From Opisthorchis felineus (lineage: Eukaryota > Platyhelminthes > Trematoda > Opisthorchiida > Opisthorchiidae), in the NCBI GenBank assembly GCA_004794785.1, contig SJOL01008686.1, forward strand, positions 263,516 to 327,515: a stretch of DNA of 64,000 nucleotides, in the 5' to 3' direction. Below are positions 1 to 11,044 of the stretch, in pieces. Every line of letters starts with the position of its first letter. Positions within the stretch are counted from its first letter, which is position 1. Under the pieces are notes generated by a model. That model worked only from the letters and a program-made list of their open reading frames with translations, had not been told where the DNA came from and did not search any database. The position numbers and the translations under genes were made by a program.

Positions 1-351
1 TAGTAATATCCCAGCTTCACTAAGTCCATTCCACTTCACGAATGAAGTAACCCCTCTGCAGACAAACATCTGTAGGCGATACTGAGTTGGGAGATGTACC
101 ATTTTTGAGGAGGGGGCCTGACGAATATGCAGTGTCCCATACGGTTCATGCATCTGGTTAACAAAAAGTCCCTTAGGTGTTTTCAGCGACAGGGGGCAGC
201 ATGCAGGAAATAAGTTTTTAATGCATACTGCAGCCATGTCACACATTCAGTAATGTATGTTGACCTGTTGATCACCGTAATCACATCCTGTTCATGAGAC
301 CCGGCGACGTAACGGGATGACATGTACTTTTTCCAGGTTACAACACAGAAT
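1..351. other. no supported gene
   Basis: AT-balanced sequence with only short unrelated reading frames; I see no repeat or gene signal before the family H repeat that begins near 352. Confidence 0.5.
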
Positions 352-665
352 CATCTGGTTTGAATGGAACATTCAGTTTTTAGAGTGCGAATTTCATACA
401 ATTGGTTTCAAGTAGAACATAAGGTTGACGGAAACTCAGGGATTGAGCCTACTTGATGAGCCCCAAGAAGGGTGAAACCGGTCGTGGGCTGTCGAAGAGT
501 TTACATCAACCTTGTGAGTAGTTTCCTTTATGAAAATATACTGCGATATCTCGAGTATCGTACCAACTAAAACATGAGATGGTCTTTGTGCAGCACATTC
601 ACTTGAAGAATATAACAAACTAGAGGTTTAGGTGGATTTCCCGTAAAAACCAAATTGGTGTGGTA
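352..665 (+). repeat. family H repeat, copy H1, with hammerhead-like core
   Basis: One of six copies of a dispersed repeat of about 300 bp. A hammerhead-ribozyme-like core lies at 447-489. Proposed stem I is 447-452 with 484-489 (six pairs, one G-T). The core heptamer at 453-459 reads TTGATGA against the canonical CTGATGA. Stem II is 460-463 with 470-473, GAA is at 474-476, and stem III is the self-complementary ACCGGT at 477-482 with no loop. The expected cleavage nucleotide is C483. The C-to-T change at the first core position should inactivate it. Downstream, 541-660 carries the block GATATCTCGAGTATCG and then a second CCGTAAAAACCAAATT box, which suggests the unit was once tandem. Pairings are read from sequence; the ribozyme identity is inference. 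Confidence 0.6.
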
Positions 666-1094
666 GTGCGAACGCTACCATAGTTTTTAGAGTGAGGCAT
701 ATACCCTATTTTGCTAGCAGTGTCACCGGTTTTGTTGCGGCTAGGTTTTCCAACACATTTGCTTGTGCAATGAATAGAGCAAGTAATTCCGTACTTTTAG
801 CACGTCCCTGATCATGCAGAGGTTGGTGAAAATGTCGGGTCTGTACTGCCAGCTGCCCTGACAAGCGGATTGTGCAAGTAGTGGAGTCATGTGATGTTTT
901 GGCACCGTGCATTTTCTCCCCAAAGATGGACAAAAACAACGGAGTAGTTTGAAATGAACTGTGATGAGCAGATTGAAGAATGGAGCGAAATTCGTGATCG
1001 AAAGTGAACATATTTTATCTGTCTAAAAGTAGTACAGAAGCGTACATGGGAATCCTAGTGTTTGGAGCTCTATGACCGACATTTCGTTGGATTA
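666..1094. other. no supported gene
   Basis: Two overlapping minus-strand reading frames of 101 and 60 codons occur here, but they show no recognisable domain and no convincing splice sites. Confidence 0.4.
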
Positions 1095-1305
1095 GATTAT
1101 TCAGTCCTTTCAACAATACAATACAATCGCTCAGCTGTAACACCCTTTCGATGCATAGGTGCCATGCCACCCGAAGGAAGTAGGAGGGATGAGCTAGTAC
1201 CAGGTTGCCCAACCCTAAAACGATGCAGTAGAGGTGCCGAGGTTGGGTTCGAATCACGGACCTTCCGGGCAGTGAGTTCGGGCCTTAACCACTGGTTACC
1301 TAAAG
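1095..1305 (-). repeat. tRNA-derived SINE, family S, copy S1
   Basis: Read on the minus strand, the element opens with a tRNA-like head: CAGTGGTTAAGGCC (A-box-like, near 1295-1280) and GTGATTCGAACCC (B-box-like, 1257-1245). The family body follows: GGGCAACCTGGTA, then CTTCCTTCGGGTGGCATGG, then GAAAGGGTGTTACAGCTGAG. It ends in a short TATTG-rich tail near 1105. The body is shared with copies near 2.3, 6.85, 10.95, 33.9, 50.3 and 60.5 kb. RNA polymerase III transcription is inferred from the box match. In another frame the body reads like the LPSGGMA peptides that litter fluke gene predictions, so predicted proteins over it should be treated as SINE. Confidence 0.75.
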
Positions 1306-2249
1306 TTCTTTGAGTGTCAAACCAATCTGCACTCTGGCCTTGTTTTGGTAAAGTACGAATCAGTTTGGTGGATTAACCACCAATTTGGTAGATTTTTACC
1401 GATGCGTTTTTTCTTGGATGACCGTCCACATGTAGTAACAAGGAAGATTAATTAGAAAGGCATTTTCCTCAAAGACATTCCTCAGCCCTGCTTGGACAGC
1501 AAGCGGGGGCCAACTTTGTCATTAGCCCAACCTACATATCCCTTATAAGACTTTAGTTCTAGGATGCATCCTGATTGCAGTTCATCAGTGCCGACTCACG
1601 TACCACATAAGCGCGATAGGGGGTTGGCAGCACCCAGTGACAGCCGAATGTGGAGCGGAATCCAGCTAAACAAAGTATTTACAGTTGATTCCCATCATTG
1701 ATGGTTGAAAAATACCACACTTGGTGGTCGGAACATTGGAAAGTTTCAATGGTGTGCAGCTCTCAGTATTTTCGGTCCAAGTATCCACGTCGCTGCACAC
1801 AACCCCAATCTCCACACTCGTCACCACTTGATCTACGCGGGCCACAAGTGGCCTGATCTTTGTGCTGACATTTCCAGTGAATTCGGCTCACATTGTCGTA
1901 CAAATCCAGCTAACTCACTCAGAACTAACACAGGACCCAATGCGCAAACAGCAACTCCCCGGAAACACAAAGTACTGGTGAGCTAGCGTTCGAAGTGTAC
2001 CTGCCTGATCACACACGTGTGAGCTCATCATCCTTAAACCGAAAGCAGTACTCCAGCCAGGGCTTCATAGCACAGCATTGGAGACGGTTCGGCTTTCCGG
2101 GTCACTGTTTGTATACAACGAACATCAGAAACTTTCAGCAAACAAGATAGAAGATACACATTTCGCCAACACCAGGCAAACCTGAAATCAATCGGCACAT
2201 TCCTAGCCCTACGAATCCACATGGTGACATACGAGATCATCTCAACACG
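1306..2249. other. no supported gene
   Basis: A 93-codon plus-strand frame at 1705-1986 has no recognisable domain and starts without a convincing splice or start context. Nothing else stands out. Confidence 0.4.
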
Positions 2250-2455
2250 GAACCAACAATGTTACTACCACTACTACTAATAATAAATATTGAATCCGCT
2301 GTGATATCCTCTCATTGAACATCTGTCGAGGGCTGGGATACTTCCGAGTTACTCAGTCCTAAAGGGGAGCAATGGCAAAGCTAGAGTAGGGTTCCAACGA
2401 CAGAATTTTCAGTCAGTGTTCTCGCACCTTAACAGCTGAGTTATCTCAGCTTCAA
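2250..2455 (-). repeat. tRNA-derived SINE, family S, copy S7 (diverged)
   Basis: On the minus strand the head reads AACTCAGCTGTTAAGGTGCGAG (A-box-like, near 2440-2420) and GTCGTTGGAACCC (a mutated B box, near 2385-2372). The family S phrase AAGTATCCCAGCCCTCG follows near 2345-2325. The copy ends in a TATTATTAGTAGTAGTGG tail near 2288-2262, like the trinucleotide tails of other copies. The middle of the body is missing or too diverged to recognise. Confidence 0.55.
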
Positions 2456-4469
2456 CACAGGAATGCAATGTAGCAAAGATCCCAAGACGTTCACCTGGTG
2501 ATACGAATCCTGTCGCTCAGGGGTGCATAAAATTCAGAACATGGTTATCCTGTGATCGGTTTGGGAGCGCGTTTGATTGGGTATACTCTTAGCTTATTCC
2601 TTGTATACTGGCTGAAAAGGGGGACTTAGCGTGCACGGAGAGTTAGCTTGAGCTTCCTCCACATAAAGCGTAGTTTACCTGGTTTTTGTTCTACTTCCTT
2701 TTCGACTTTACGATTGCAGATGGCTTGAAGAGGTGCACTTAAAGGCTCCATACCCGTGGGTGTGGATTTACTAACGAATAGTATGCTAAGCGATACTCAC
2801 TAATGGATGACACTGTCCTTGTAATTCCTTCGCAATTAAAAGTGGAAGCGGTGGTCTTGAAAAAGGGCAGGTTTTAAGGAATGTGCTTCAAGCTGTTTCC
2901 TTCAAGATCCTATTTTAAGTCGTCATTTCTGAAACATGTGTACAGATAGGTAGTTAAACCAGGGTGGGCTGGAATTTCAGTACTTTCGTCCAGAGTTAGC
3001 AACAAGCAACTAGAAGCAACAAGCTCCGGGTTCGTAATCAAGTGAACTAAAAGGTACCGGTCTAATTCAGTTCGTCCGTCATGACTAGTGCACTGTTTGC
3101 TACAGTTTAGTCCATCTGCTGCAGAAGAAAACCGATCACAAAATACGATAGCTGAACCAATTTAATGTGGGTGACTCGGCGCTGAGTTGACGTTGTCGAA
3201 TTGTCCTACTTCGAAGATAAGGCGAAAGAATTAACCAGTTAGGAGTGGGGGTTTAGAAATGAGTGGTATTGTTTGCATGACTGATTACAACTGACTGCCA
3301 GGGAGTTTGCAGTTCATTTTCAAATCATGAGCTTGCGTCCACATCACTCTAATTGATGCGACCATCTGATACGCCCACAGCATTCAGTACACCTGTGTTT
3401 CATTTCTAATCGGTCACATCGGTGTTACGCGAGGTACTAAATCGATTACCTCACAAGCCAGGCGAGTGTCAGACAAGAGCCACACCTGTGACCAATGAGA
3501 AATCCGATCAAATCCCACAAACAGATGGTGCTTAAAATGACGCGTCAATACCTAGTTTAACTACCGTACGTGCCTCCGGGATAGTGGTCTCTCTCCTAGT
3601 GGAAGAATCACTCGATGATACTAATGTATCTGTGTGCCCATTTTATGGGTGGCTTCCGGAGTTTGCATAAAAAAGCGTTTAAGGCTTCGGTGCGAGTACA
3701 TTATCGTAGTAGGATGACTCATGGTGAGGCATTTAGGCAGTCCTACAAACGAACTTGCCACTAGAGGGCGGAAATATATAAATGGTCTGTAATGTGACTG
3801 CAAGTGAACACGAATATCGTGCACTCACAAAAGAGAAAGAACAGACAGTACGGTAACGGTTTGAGCCTGCAAACGTCTAGTCTCCATCCTCTCTTGGAAA
3901 GGAAAGCCTTGTGAGTTGATGAACATCGTCGGATTGGGAGCTCAACCAGTAGGAAACCACAAACAAAAAAGGCGTTGAGTATTTGTCCTTGTGACTGAAA
4001 AACTGTGATACTTTCCAATCAATCAAGGCTCTACGAACTAGAAACCTCTGTATATTCGCGTTAATTCTGCCCGTTTTGAACCGTAGAATAAAATTTTCAC
4101 CTGATATCTCCAGTAAATTTGCTGTATCCAGCGTATTAATTCAGAGATTCAAATTGAGTTCTCTGAAGCGCATTTTACCGTGATCTGGGCAAATATGAAC
4201 AAATATGGAAGCGTACATAAATGGCCATCGATCCCGTGATGGTGGGTTGAATGAAGTGGAATTTAGAAACAGCTAGCGGGGCATCCAAACGGCCCGCGGC
4301 TTTTCCGTCGCACATTTTCTGTCAGAACATTCGCTACTTATTGAACTTATTAGTAGTTAAAATTGTCCACGTGATGGATGCTGAGGGAGTACGCAGTCCA
4401 ACGGCTTTCACGGAAGACTCACCTGAATCCCAGCTGGATCTTTCGTTTATGATACTCTTCTTCAACTGA
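2456..4469. other. no supported gene or repeat
   Basis: About 2 kb with only short frames on both strands (longest 85 codons at 3761-4018, minus). No motif, splice-bounded frame or family member is recognised. Confidence 0.4.
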
Positions 4470-4740
4470 TTCATGATTTAGTTGGTACGATATTCGAAAT
4501 ATCGCAATAAACTGTATGGACGAGACATTCAGCCGGGACTCAGATTCAGTGAAAACTCAAACGGTATGAAAATGAGTGTATTTGCCGAATTTCGTGCCGT
4601 TTGGGTTCAAGTAGAACAAAACGTTGACGGGAACCACGAGTGTGTGCCTACCTGGCGAGCCCCAAGAAGGGTGAAACCGGTCGTGGGCTGCTGAAGAGTT
4701 TTCAGCAATCTTATGAGTAGCGCTTTACAGTTCAACGGTA
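4470..4740 (+). repeat. family H repeat, copy H2, with hammerhead-like core
   Basis: Shares with H1 and H4 the blocks GAGACATTCAGC (near 4522), GGTTCAAGTAGAAC (near 4606-4618), TTGACGGGAACC and GAAGAGTTTTCAGCAA. The hammerhead-like core is at 4646-4688. Stem I is GCCTAC (4646-4651) with GTGGGC (4683-4688). The core heptamer is CTGGCGA, with two changes from CTGATGA. Stem II GCCC/GGGT, GAAA and the self-complementary ACCGGT of stem III are kept, with C4682 as the expected cleavage nucleotide. The core changes predict an inactive ribozyme. Confidence 0.6.
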
Positions 4741-5074
4741 TTCCATTCGCGGTCCCTTATGCCTTTCAAACCGTCTCGTCAGACTAGCAACATGCTCTTA
4801 CCTAGACATTTGCCATGCGACTTAAATATGGAGCAAAAATGTACCTACTCAGACTACAGTGAAATACAGTGAGACCAAGTAAAACCAAATTCAACCAACT
4901 CTGATTGTCACGGAGACCTTGTTCATTGCATAATACTTGCAAGTGTAAGAATTTCGACTGGAAAACAGGACGTAGGATCACGAGCCACAAGTGTTATCAA
5001 AAACCAGAAACGAGCTATCGACAGGATGATTGGTAGAAACGAAATCTGACCATGCTACTGAGTCCAGTGGTTAC
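4741..5074. other. probable intron, 3' of exon B
   Basis: Lies immediately downstream of the exon B splice donor (CAG followed by GTAACC at 5074-5069, minus strand). No further exon of that gene is recognised here. Confidence 0.35.
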
Positions 5075-5703
5075 CTGGTGGTAGGCTCGTAGACCGCCAG
5101 CTAACAGACTCAGAATAATTTCTGAATACGACGCCTTGGTCACCTGACGCACGCGACTGAGCTTGACCAATGAAAGAAGAGCGCATTTGTAGACCAACCG
5201 ATTACCGATAAACTCAGACGGGCTCGAACTGTCTGATGTCGTTGTCGTTGTGGTTAAACTTGGCAACCTTGTAGGGCTGAGTTTCCGGTCCTCTGGAAAT
5301 GAGGTAGCTTTTAATGCCCAAATACCCACATCAGCTCGGGTGAAAAAATATTTGTGCAGAATCACAGCTGGGCCAGTAACCAAGGCGCGAATTAGATCAC
5401 AGCAAGTGGCGATGGTGGCCAAAGAACTCGACCAAAATGTGTACCACCACTGGGCTGCCTCTGATTCTTCCGGATCTTCGTCTTCCGGAGAAGGTAGTAA
5501 GGAGGTCTGACACTCTTGTGTAGCGGTACTCCCGGACACGGTCAAGATAGGCTTGCTAGTTGGTGCGTTTGTGCTAATGCTCTGTTGTTCCAGGCCTAAT
5601 TCATTGATCGGTGCCGCCTTTGGGTCAAACGAATGGTAGTGTAACTTGGCGACATACGATTTCTGGGGCACTGTCGGTTTGGTTGCTGGGCTTGCACTCG
5701 TAC
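5075..5703 (-). CDS. exon B of an unidentified two-exon (or larger) gene
   Basis: The exon is bounded by the acceptor TTTTGTCATAG after a long pyrimidine run (5'-side intron end at 5704) and the donor CAG|GTAACC (5075|5074). It carries 629 nt. Joined to exon A the codon phase matches exactly: one base from A plus two from B make GGT (Gly). The two exons total 1080 nt, or 360 codons. The peptide has an acidic serine-rich stretch (SPEDEDPEESE), an aromatic and hydrophobic stretch (QWWYTFWSSSLATIATCC), a Thr/Ser run (LTTTTTTSDSSS) and a C-terminal helical part (LVYKCALLSLVKLSRVRQV). I do not recognise the family. Splice-phase agreement is the main evidence that it is a real gene. Confidence 0.6.
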
Positions 5704-6024
5704 CTATGACAAAAGCGACAGAAAAACAGGAAGTAAGAAAAATTACCTGCATTTTTCGAGCACCTGAAGATCTCAATACAAAGCTATTTTTCTTCTCAAG
5801 AGGAACATGCATGAACAGGGTTAGAAAAAACCAGTAGCAGTATGAAGCTGAACAATATTGAGTAGCAGATTTCGAAAGTAAGGCAAAAGCTATACAGATG
5901 CAAAACAGTAACGTTTGGTTGTGCAAAGTGATTACACGAAGTCGGGCTGGTCGCTCCTTTAAAAATATGGAAAAACCATCATTGCAGTGGTGCCTCAAAC
6001 GTGAATGGCCCCTCACTGACTTAC
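5704..6024 (-). other. intron between exons A and B (321 nt, stop-free)
   Basis: The donor is a consensus GTAAGT at 6024-6019. The acceptor is a pyrimidine-rich run ending TCATAG at 5704. The length is 3 x 107 nt and the frame shared with the flanking exons has no stop, so a naive open frame runs from 6442 to 5015 straight through it. The translated intron is hydrophobic and cysteine-rich, unlike the polar exons. That, with the perfect donor, supports splicing rather than a single 475-codon frame. Intron retention would add 107 residues in frame. Confidence 0.55.
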
Positions 6025-6475
6025 CACAGTCATTGTTTATTTCGGAGGAAGCATGGCTATTGGCTCTTTCTTCGGAATCTGACATCTGACCACGCCAGCG
6101 ACGCTTCCTATCGGATGTACCGTCATTACCGATGACCAAGTTGGCTGGCGCACACTTGGGGCTGTGTACACGACTCGGTAAGTCAGCTAAACAGTTGGTC
6201 AACAGGTGGACCAGTGCTTTGCAATCGTCTGAGAGGGCTGCATGCAGCCGGAAAATCAGTAAGCTTCCAATACCAGCAGAACCAGAACGACGACATACAA
6301 AGGATGTGGAGGACGAACTGCAGCCAGCAGATAACTTTCCATCTACCCCGCGGTTGTATGTGTTCGATTTCGTCGACAAGTATTGACTGCGATCAGTTGT
6401 TCGTTTGGTAGTCGTATGGTCTAGTTCATCCGATTCGGTCACGCTATCCGCATCCGAGGCCTCATTTACATCAGC
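6025..6475 (-). CDS. exon A of an unidentified gene
   Basis: The acceptor CCCCCTTCAG ends at 6476 and the donor GACTGTG|GTAAGT is at 6025|6024. The exon is 451 nt, enters in phase 0 with GCT GAT GTA, and leaves with one base that completes a codon with exon B. No initiator Met is needed because the acceptor implies an upstream exon, which I could not find. The peptide is acidic and Ser/Thr-rich at the start (ASDADSVTESDELD), then a serine run, then a helical stretch (ALVHLLTNCLADLPSRV), and ends with a basic patch (DRKRRWRGQ) and an acidic-serine segment. This resembles a low-complexity linker of a large cytosolic protein. No domain is assigned. Confidence 0.6.
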
Positions 6476-6825
6476 CTGAAGGGGGCGATTCGAAAAAATT
6501 CATCAAGTGGATAAAATCATTCAGTTGTTGTTCCCTCATCTAAAAAATACGGATGAACATACTTCGGGGAAAATGCCCAAAGTATTACGCAGTGTAGGTT
6601 GATTTTGACGAGAATGCATTTTATGCTTTGCAGCGACGCACTAAGATTTCTCACTGGTTTGACAAAAGTGTGAACTGTGTTACAGGTGCTTTTGTGGAAC
6701 GGTGAGCCAAATACACAAAAAGCAACATCCATCCTGTGTCCGTGGACCTGAAACACGATTTTTGGTCGTTCAATTTTAAGTGGTAACTTGATAATGGATT
6801 TGACATGGAACCTTTTGAGAGATAA
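6476..6825. other. probable intron upstream of exon A
   Basis: The interval holds the pyrimidine tract of the exon A acceptor. No other feature is supported. Confidence 0.35.
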
Positions 6826-6915
6826 TAGGGCAACCTGGCAGTATCCCAGCCCTCGTGCTTCCTTCGGGTGGCATGACAGTTAGGCACAGACAGGGTGCTA
6901 CAGTTGATTGAATAG
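6826..6915 (+). repeat. SINE family S, copy S2 (body only)
   Basis: Contains AGGGCAACCTGGCAGTATCC, CTCGTGCTTCCTTCGGGTGG and CAGGGTGCTACAGTTGA, the body blocks of family S in plus orientation. The tRNA-like head is absent, so this is a 5'-truncated copy. Confidence 0.7.
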
Positions 6916-7974
6916 GCCGAACAAGCATAGTTGGAACCAGAACTTATGTTCATTCGCTCTGGATATACTCATCTTGGAGATAAGCTAAGCCGTGAGGGTA
7001 AAGTTAACTGTACGAAATGCACATGGTGTCCTACTATTTTTAAATGCTCATAGAACTTGTTTCTGAAATCAGTAGCACACAGTGGGCTTCAATAAAACTG
7101 ATAAGAACGATCTGGTGTGAACACTGTTGTCAACTACCATGCACTACTCTAAAGGTGAACTCGATGCACAACCTTAACCATAAGCCAATGCACTACTGAC
7201 AAACTAAAGTAGACTGTCAGATAATCTGCATTAGACCCTAGCTGCAGAGTTTTGGCCATCCTTCGAAAACACGGAGAATTGGGCGGCAAATACAGTATGT
7301 AAAGCTAGCGGCCGGGTGAGACAAATGCAACTAGCTCTGTTCGCCGAGCTTGGTAGTTGGATTGCAAGCGGTCCATCACCAATCGAGGTGATATGGTCTG
7401 TGAGGGTTGACTGACGATATCACTACGTTTGCAATCAAACTGCATGCAACAAACAACAATGACCTTTCTCAATAATGTGAGGATAGGCCGGCAGAAAACC
7501 AATGGAGAGGGAAGCAGTGGATTAAGGTATTACTCAGGAGATTCCAGCTCATGTAGTTCAGGTTAAAAAGTTGGTATTTTACCGAAAACGCTAAACTAAT
7601 TCTAAACAAACCAGTGGTTAGTAAACATTTAGATCATCTCAGGCGTTTAAAAACCGGTCCTCATCCGATTCATTTTTCGAACTGACGAGGGTGTAAAAGG
7701 CTGTTATCGCATGGTTAATATAAGCGTGCTTAGCGGCTAGGGAGTTGAAGCCACAGTTAGTTGAGACGGACATCTGCCGGCCTAACTAAGGCTTGTTTTG
7801 ATGAATGAACACGTTCTCTTTCCAGTCTTTTTCTAGATGTTGAACCTGCCAGACGCCTCGAAAATCCAGTCGTCTTGACTAGAGGCCAACACGTGACGAC
7901 CGTGTGCAGGCGTTGGGAGTGGGGATGATTAAGCTGACGTAGGGATAGGCCGTTTGACCAGATGGACTGGAATT
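6916..7974. other. no supported gene
   Basis: Short frames only. A 65-codon minus frame at 7502-7305 (containing MDRLQSNYQARRTELVAF) is preceded by a possible acceptor (AAACGTAG) but has no convincing donor, so it is not called. The 73-codon minus frame at 7757-7978 abuts the R2 repeat. Confidence 0.35.
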
Positions 7975-8372
7975 TCAAACCCTATTGTAGGATTCCGCTA
8001 TGTACCGTCACGATGAGACTGGACCTCATCGTGGTGTGGCGGTTTGTGCTCACCTAATCCACCAGGCTATAGCTGGAAAGCCCGTATGATAATCGTGGTC
8101 ACTTACCAGGTTGGACAATAGATAGGTCTGACCAACATGGTCTGCAAGTCTTTCAGACTGAATTTGGGACATGTGCGATGACTTGGTCCTCAAGAGGCGA
8201 ACTATGGTGGCCATACGCCGATCATCGCTGCTTTGTAGTCGGATACTTCAGCCAAAGCTTTAGGCGCTATCACCACCTGCAGTCATCAACTTCACAACCA
8301 CAGACAACCTCATGGCACAGCGGGCGTTGCATTGTGCCATCAGCCGGGTCACCTTATTAACTGTGTACAGTA
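7975..8372 (+). repeat. family R2 repeat, copy R2a
   Basis: Aligns by eye with 18345-18830. Shared blocks are GATGAGACTGGACC (near 8010) against GAGGAGACTGGACC, AGCTATAGCTGG against AGCTATATTGGG, CAGGTTGGACAATAGATAGG against AAGGTTGGTCAATGGATAGG, and GTGCCATCAGCCGGGTCACC against GTGCCATCAGTCGGGTCGCT. Function and class are unknown. The 3' block is the best conserved part in all four copies. Confidence 0.55.
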
Positions 8373-9759
8373 GGAAGCTTAAATGACGTTTCGCTGCTTG
8401 GATTTTCACATTCTTTATTCTTCCATAGCCAATCTCATAAATACTGGTCTGTTTGTAGACGTCTACATAAGGAATAACGACTTGATTTGCCTTACGTCGC
8501 CGTTAATTCAACATTTGTCGATCTTATGGCACACACAGTCGACTTCGGCATCAAAGTTCACACGCCAAATAACAGTTTAGCCGATCGTCCTTAACGCTCG
8601 TAATCTGAAGTGATCTGGATATCAGGCCTCTCTCTTACTCTTCTGCTTTTCCATGACGTATTTTTTTACAAGGAGCGAGGATGAGAGATCAACTTACGAC
8701 TGGCGGCCCATCAGTAGCCTCCCGCCTAAGACTACGGAACCCTAGTGATACAACAACTGTCGCCGTTGGTCGTGACGGCTCGGGTATTGTTCCAAGTCAT
8801 CAAGCAGAGAGATATCGCCTTGACAGGATACCCGTTAACAGTACAGTTCACTGAAAACCATAGCCCGCATAAACTTCAGCAGACTGTGTTTCCGATACTC
8901 ACAGATAGACCTATTAAGGCGTTTCCAGTTCTTTATTATGGCGGAACGTAATCTCAGATGCTGTTGTGGTTGCTATGGCACTGAAGTATATGGACTGCGC
9001 AGGCCAAATCGGGTTGTCTTTTTAAAGTTGAACCCAGAGGCACAGAAAACGGTAAAAGCCTGTTTCAATTACGCGTTGATAGCAAGTTATTTGTTTTAAT
9101 TGTTTCACTTGAAATAGCCTAAATCACTTAGCCATGTGCTGCCTGTTGTTTGTGGTTTTGGAATTCTTAGGCTGTTCCCTAGCTTGTCTTCCGCTCAATG
9201 TGGCACATCAAAAAGTACGGTAGCTTAAGACATCTTTTGGTCAAGACTTAGGAAAAGAAAAGCTACAGCTGCGTTCAATGAGAAATCACAGAATTATCCA
9301 CAAGGTCATCCTACAACCCTCGTGATGGGACAAGAGGTGCTGCGTTAAAGATATTGATTCTGACTGACCCATATTTTGACCAATTATTGTGGTCTGTAGC
9401 CTGCTCTCCATATATTCATCCAGTCGACGTCATGTTCGGTTATTCCGCATGGCTCGTCTCCGGACACCTTTACGTATGAGCCGACCTCAGGCACATATGA
9501 ACCACGTCGTCATTAACTGATGGTGATACGGAACATTTGCTGACTGACGCTTGTTCTGGACTACTCATGTGGACGGTGGCCACACTCTAATCCGTTGCTG
9601 CCTTACTTTACAATTTTCTGGGGCACGCCAACTGCGCAAACCTCCTTTGGCTTTTGAAGAGCTTACGGAGGTAAACCCAACGCTCTTCCCCTCTTTCTTC
9701 AGTTGTAGAAACCGTGTGTGTATTGTACAGTGATTATAGCCGACACAGTTTCCTTCGCC
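8373..9759. other. no supported gene
   Basis: Short frames only (65 and 68 codons at 8383-8580 and 8745-8951), without recognised motifs. I see nothing I can name. Confidence 0.4.
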
Positions 9760-10905
9760 GACGGTCTGCGGAGATAGGGTGGACAGCTACGCATTGAAGG
9801 TGGTAGCTGACATATTTGATGCGCTAATTCAGGAGTGACGGTGTATTTTGCACTGGAGAGATCGACAGGAGAAGCTATGCAGTGAAGGTAGCAGCTTGGA
9901 TGCATGCATGCCACTGAGCGCGCGAGTGGGACATGTCTGTCAGTGTCTCTAAACATTGATGTGTCCCATCTCAGGGTCCCGATCCAGGTAGACGGCAATG
10001 ACCAGTGCGGCTGATTTTGCTGGCAATGGCTCCGACACTTCGCTGCAAAGTCATTTCTCGAGCTCACCTGGCTCTTCACCCTCTACGTATTTGTGCCAGA
10101 AGGGTTGCCTGATGAATTCGGTTGACTGGCATTCGGAGTATGTGGAGAAGCTACTGCAATCTGTGGAATGTAATCAGCTCATCGATTGTGGGGGATTCAT
10201 CTCTCCCGAGAACCATTCGACATAGTTCAGCAGTACTAAGCCAATGTTCTCATCAAACTCGAGCAATGCATCGAAGACATCGATGGTCAAACAGCATCCT
10301 CAGCGCCCGGCAACCAGGTTTCCGATCCATGTAACAATATGAAGCGTATTACAGCTGTGTAAACCCAACCCTTGACAAATAAGCTAATGTCACGTCTGTT
10401 CTGCAGGTGATGGAAGCTCCTACGTGCTTCTCTGGCCTTTTCAATCGAAGTGGGGATCGCATCTTTGGCCAAACTAGGGAGGACTGATACAGCTGCCCCG
10501 TTAAGCAAGTTTGTCTAATACCTCTATCGGCTCATCCACAAGCATGAAGTCCACGTTAGAGCCCACCAAGTCTTGCAGCAGTACTCTACACCTACTTTCA
10601 ACGGCCTGAACCGCATGCCTAATCCTGAGGTAGGATTGCCTAGATTAGTTGATATCGTCTGCAGTAGGCTAAAGTCGGATACAACAAGGGCTACGTCGTC
10701 TGTGTATTCCATATTTTGGGCGAGCGCCTGGGAGCATTTCGACCCCACATGCATTAAAGGCTGGGAGTGAGTCTTCTGCTTCATATCAGTGGCGAAGTTG
10801 AAGAGGGAGGATGAACGAGGACAACCTTGCCTGACACCACGATGTGGTGAACTCAGGCGGGAGCTTACCGTAGACCTTCACGCGTCCACGCTTATAGCGC
10901 TTTAA
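9760..10905 (-). mobile_element. RTE-clade non-LTR retrotransposon, 3' part (copy B)
   Basis: Minus-strand relic of the reverse transcriptase and C-terminal domain. In shifting frames it shows KVYGKLPPEFTTS (near 10890), a decayed palm region, DLVGSNVDFMLVDEPIEV (near 10575-10525), and KAREARRSFHHLQNRRDISL with HGSETW (10470-10325). It then shows RMPVNRIHQ (near 10120) and the terminal WLETLSDM-like segment (near 9975). Several frameshifts and stops mean it cannot encode protein. Beyond the reading frame, a 24-bp segment recurs 89 bp apart (9784-9807 and 9873-9896, about 20 matches), which looks like a small 3'-end duplication. It is a separate insertion from copy A because it repeats RT segments already present there. 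Confidence 0.8.
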
Positions 10906-11040
10906 AAGGGTCAATAAATAATAATAAATAATAGTTCAGTTGCACCACCCTTCAGCGCATAACTGCCATGCACCCGAAGGAAGCACGAGGGCTGAGCTAC
11001 TGCGAGGTTACGACATCGTACTCGTTGCTTGGTGGCATGG
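10906..11040 (-). repeat. SINE family S, copy S3
   Basis: On the minus strand: GTAACCTCGCAGTAGCTCAG, CCCTCGTGCTTCCTTCGGGT, then GAAGGGTGGTGCAACTGAAC, ending in a TATTATTTATTATTATTTATT tail at about 10935-10908. The head is truncated or too diverged. It sits between RTE copies A and B and has probably separated or replaced their ends. Confidence 0.7.
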
Positions 11041-11044
11041 ATCT

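Noticed and set aside
5015..6442. Single 475-codon uninterrupted gene
   Set aside because: A consensus donor, a strong acceptor, agreeing phase and a composition shift indicate an intron at 6024-5704.
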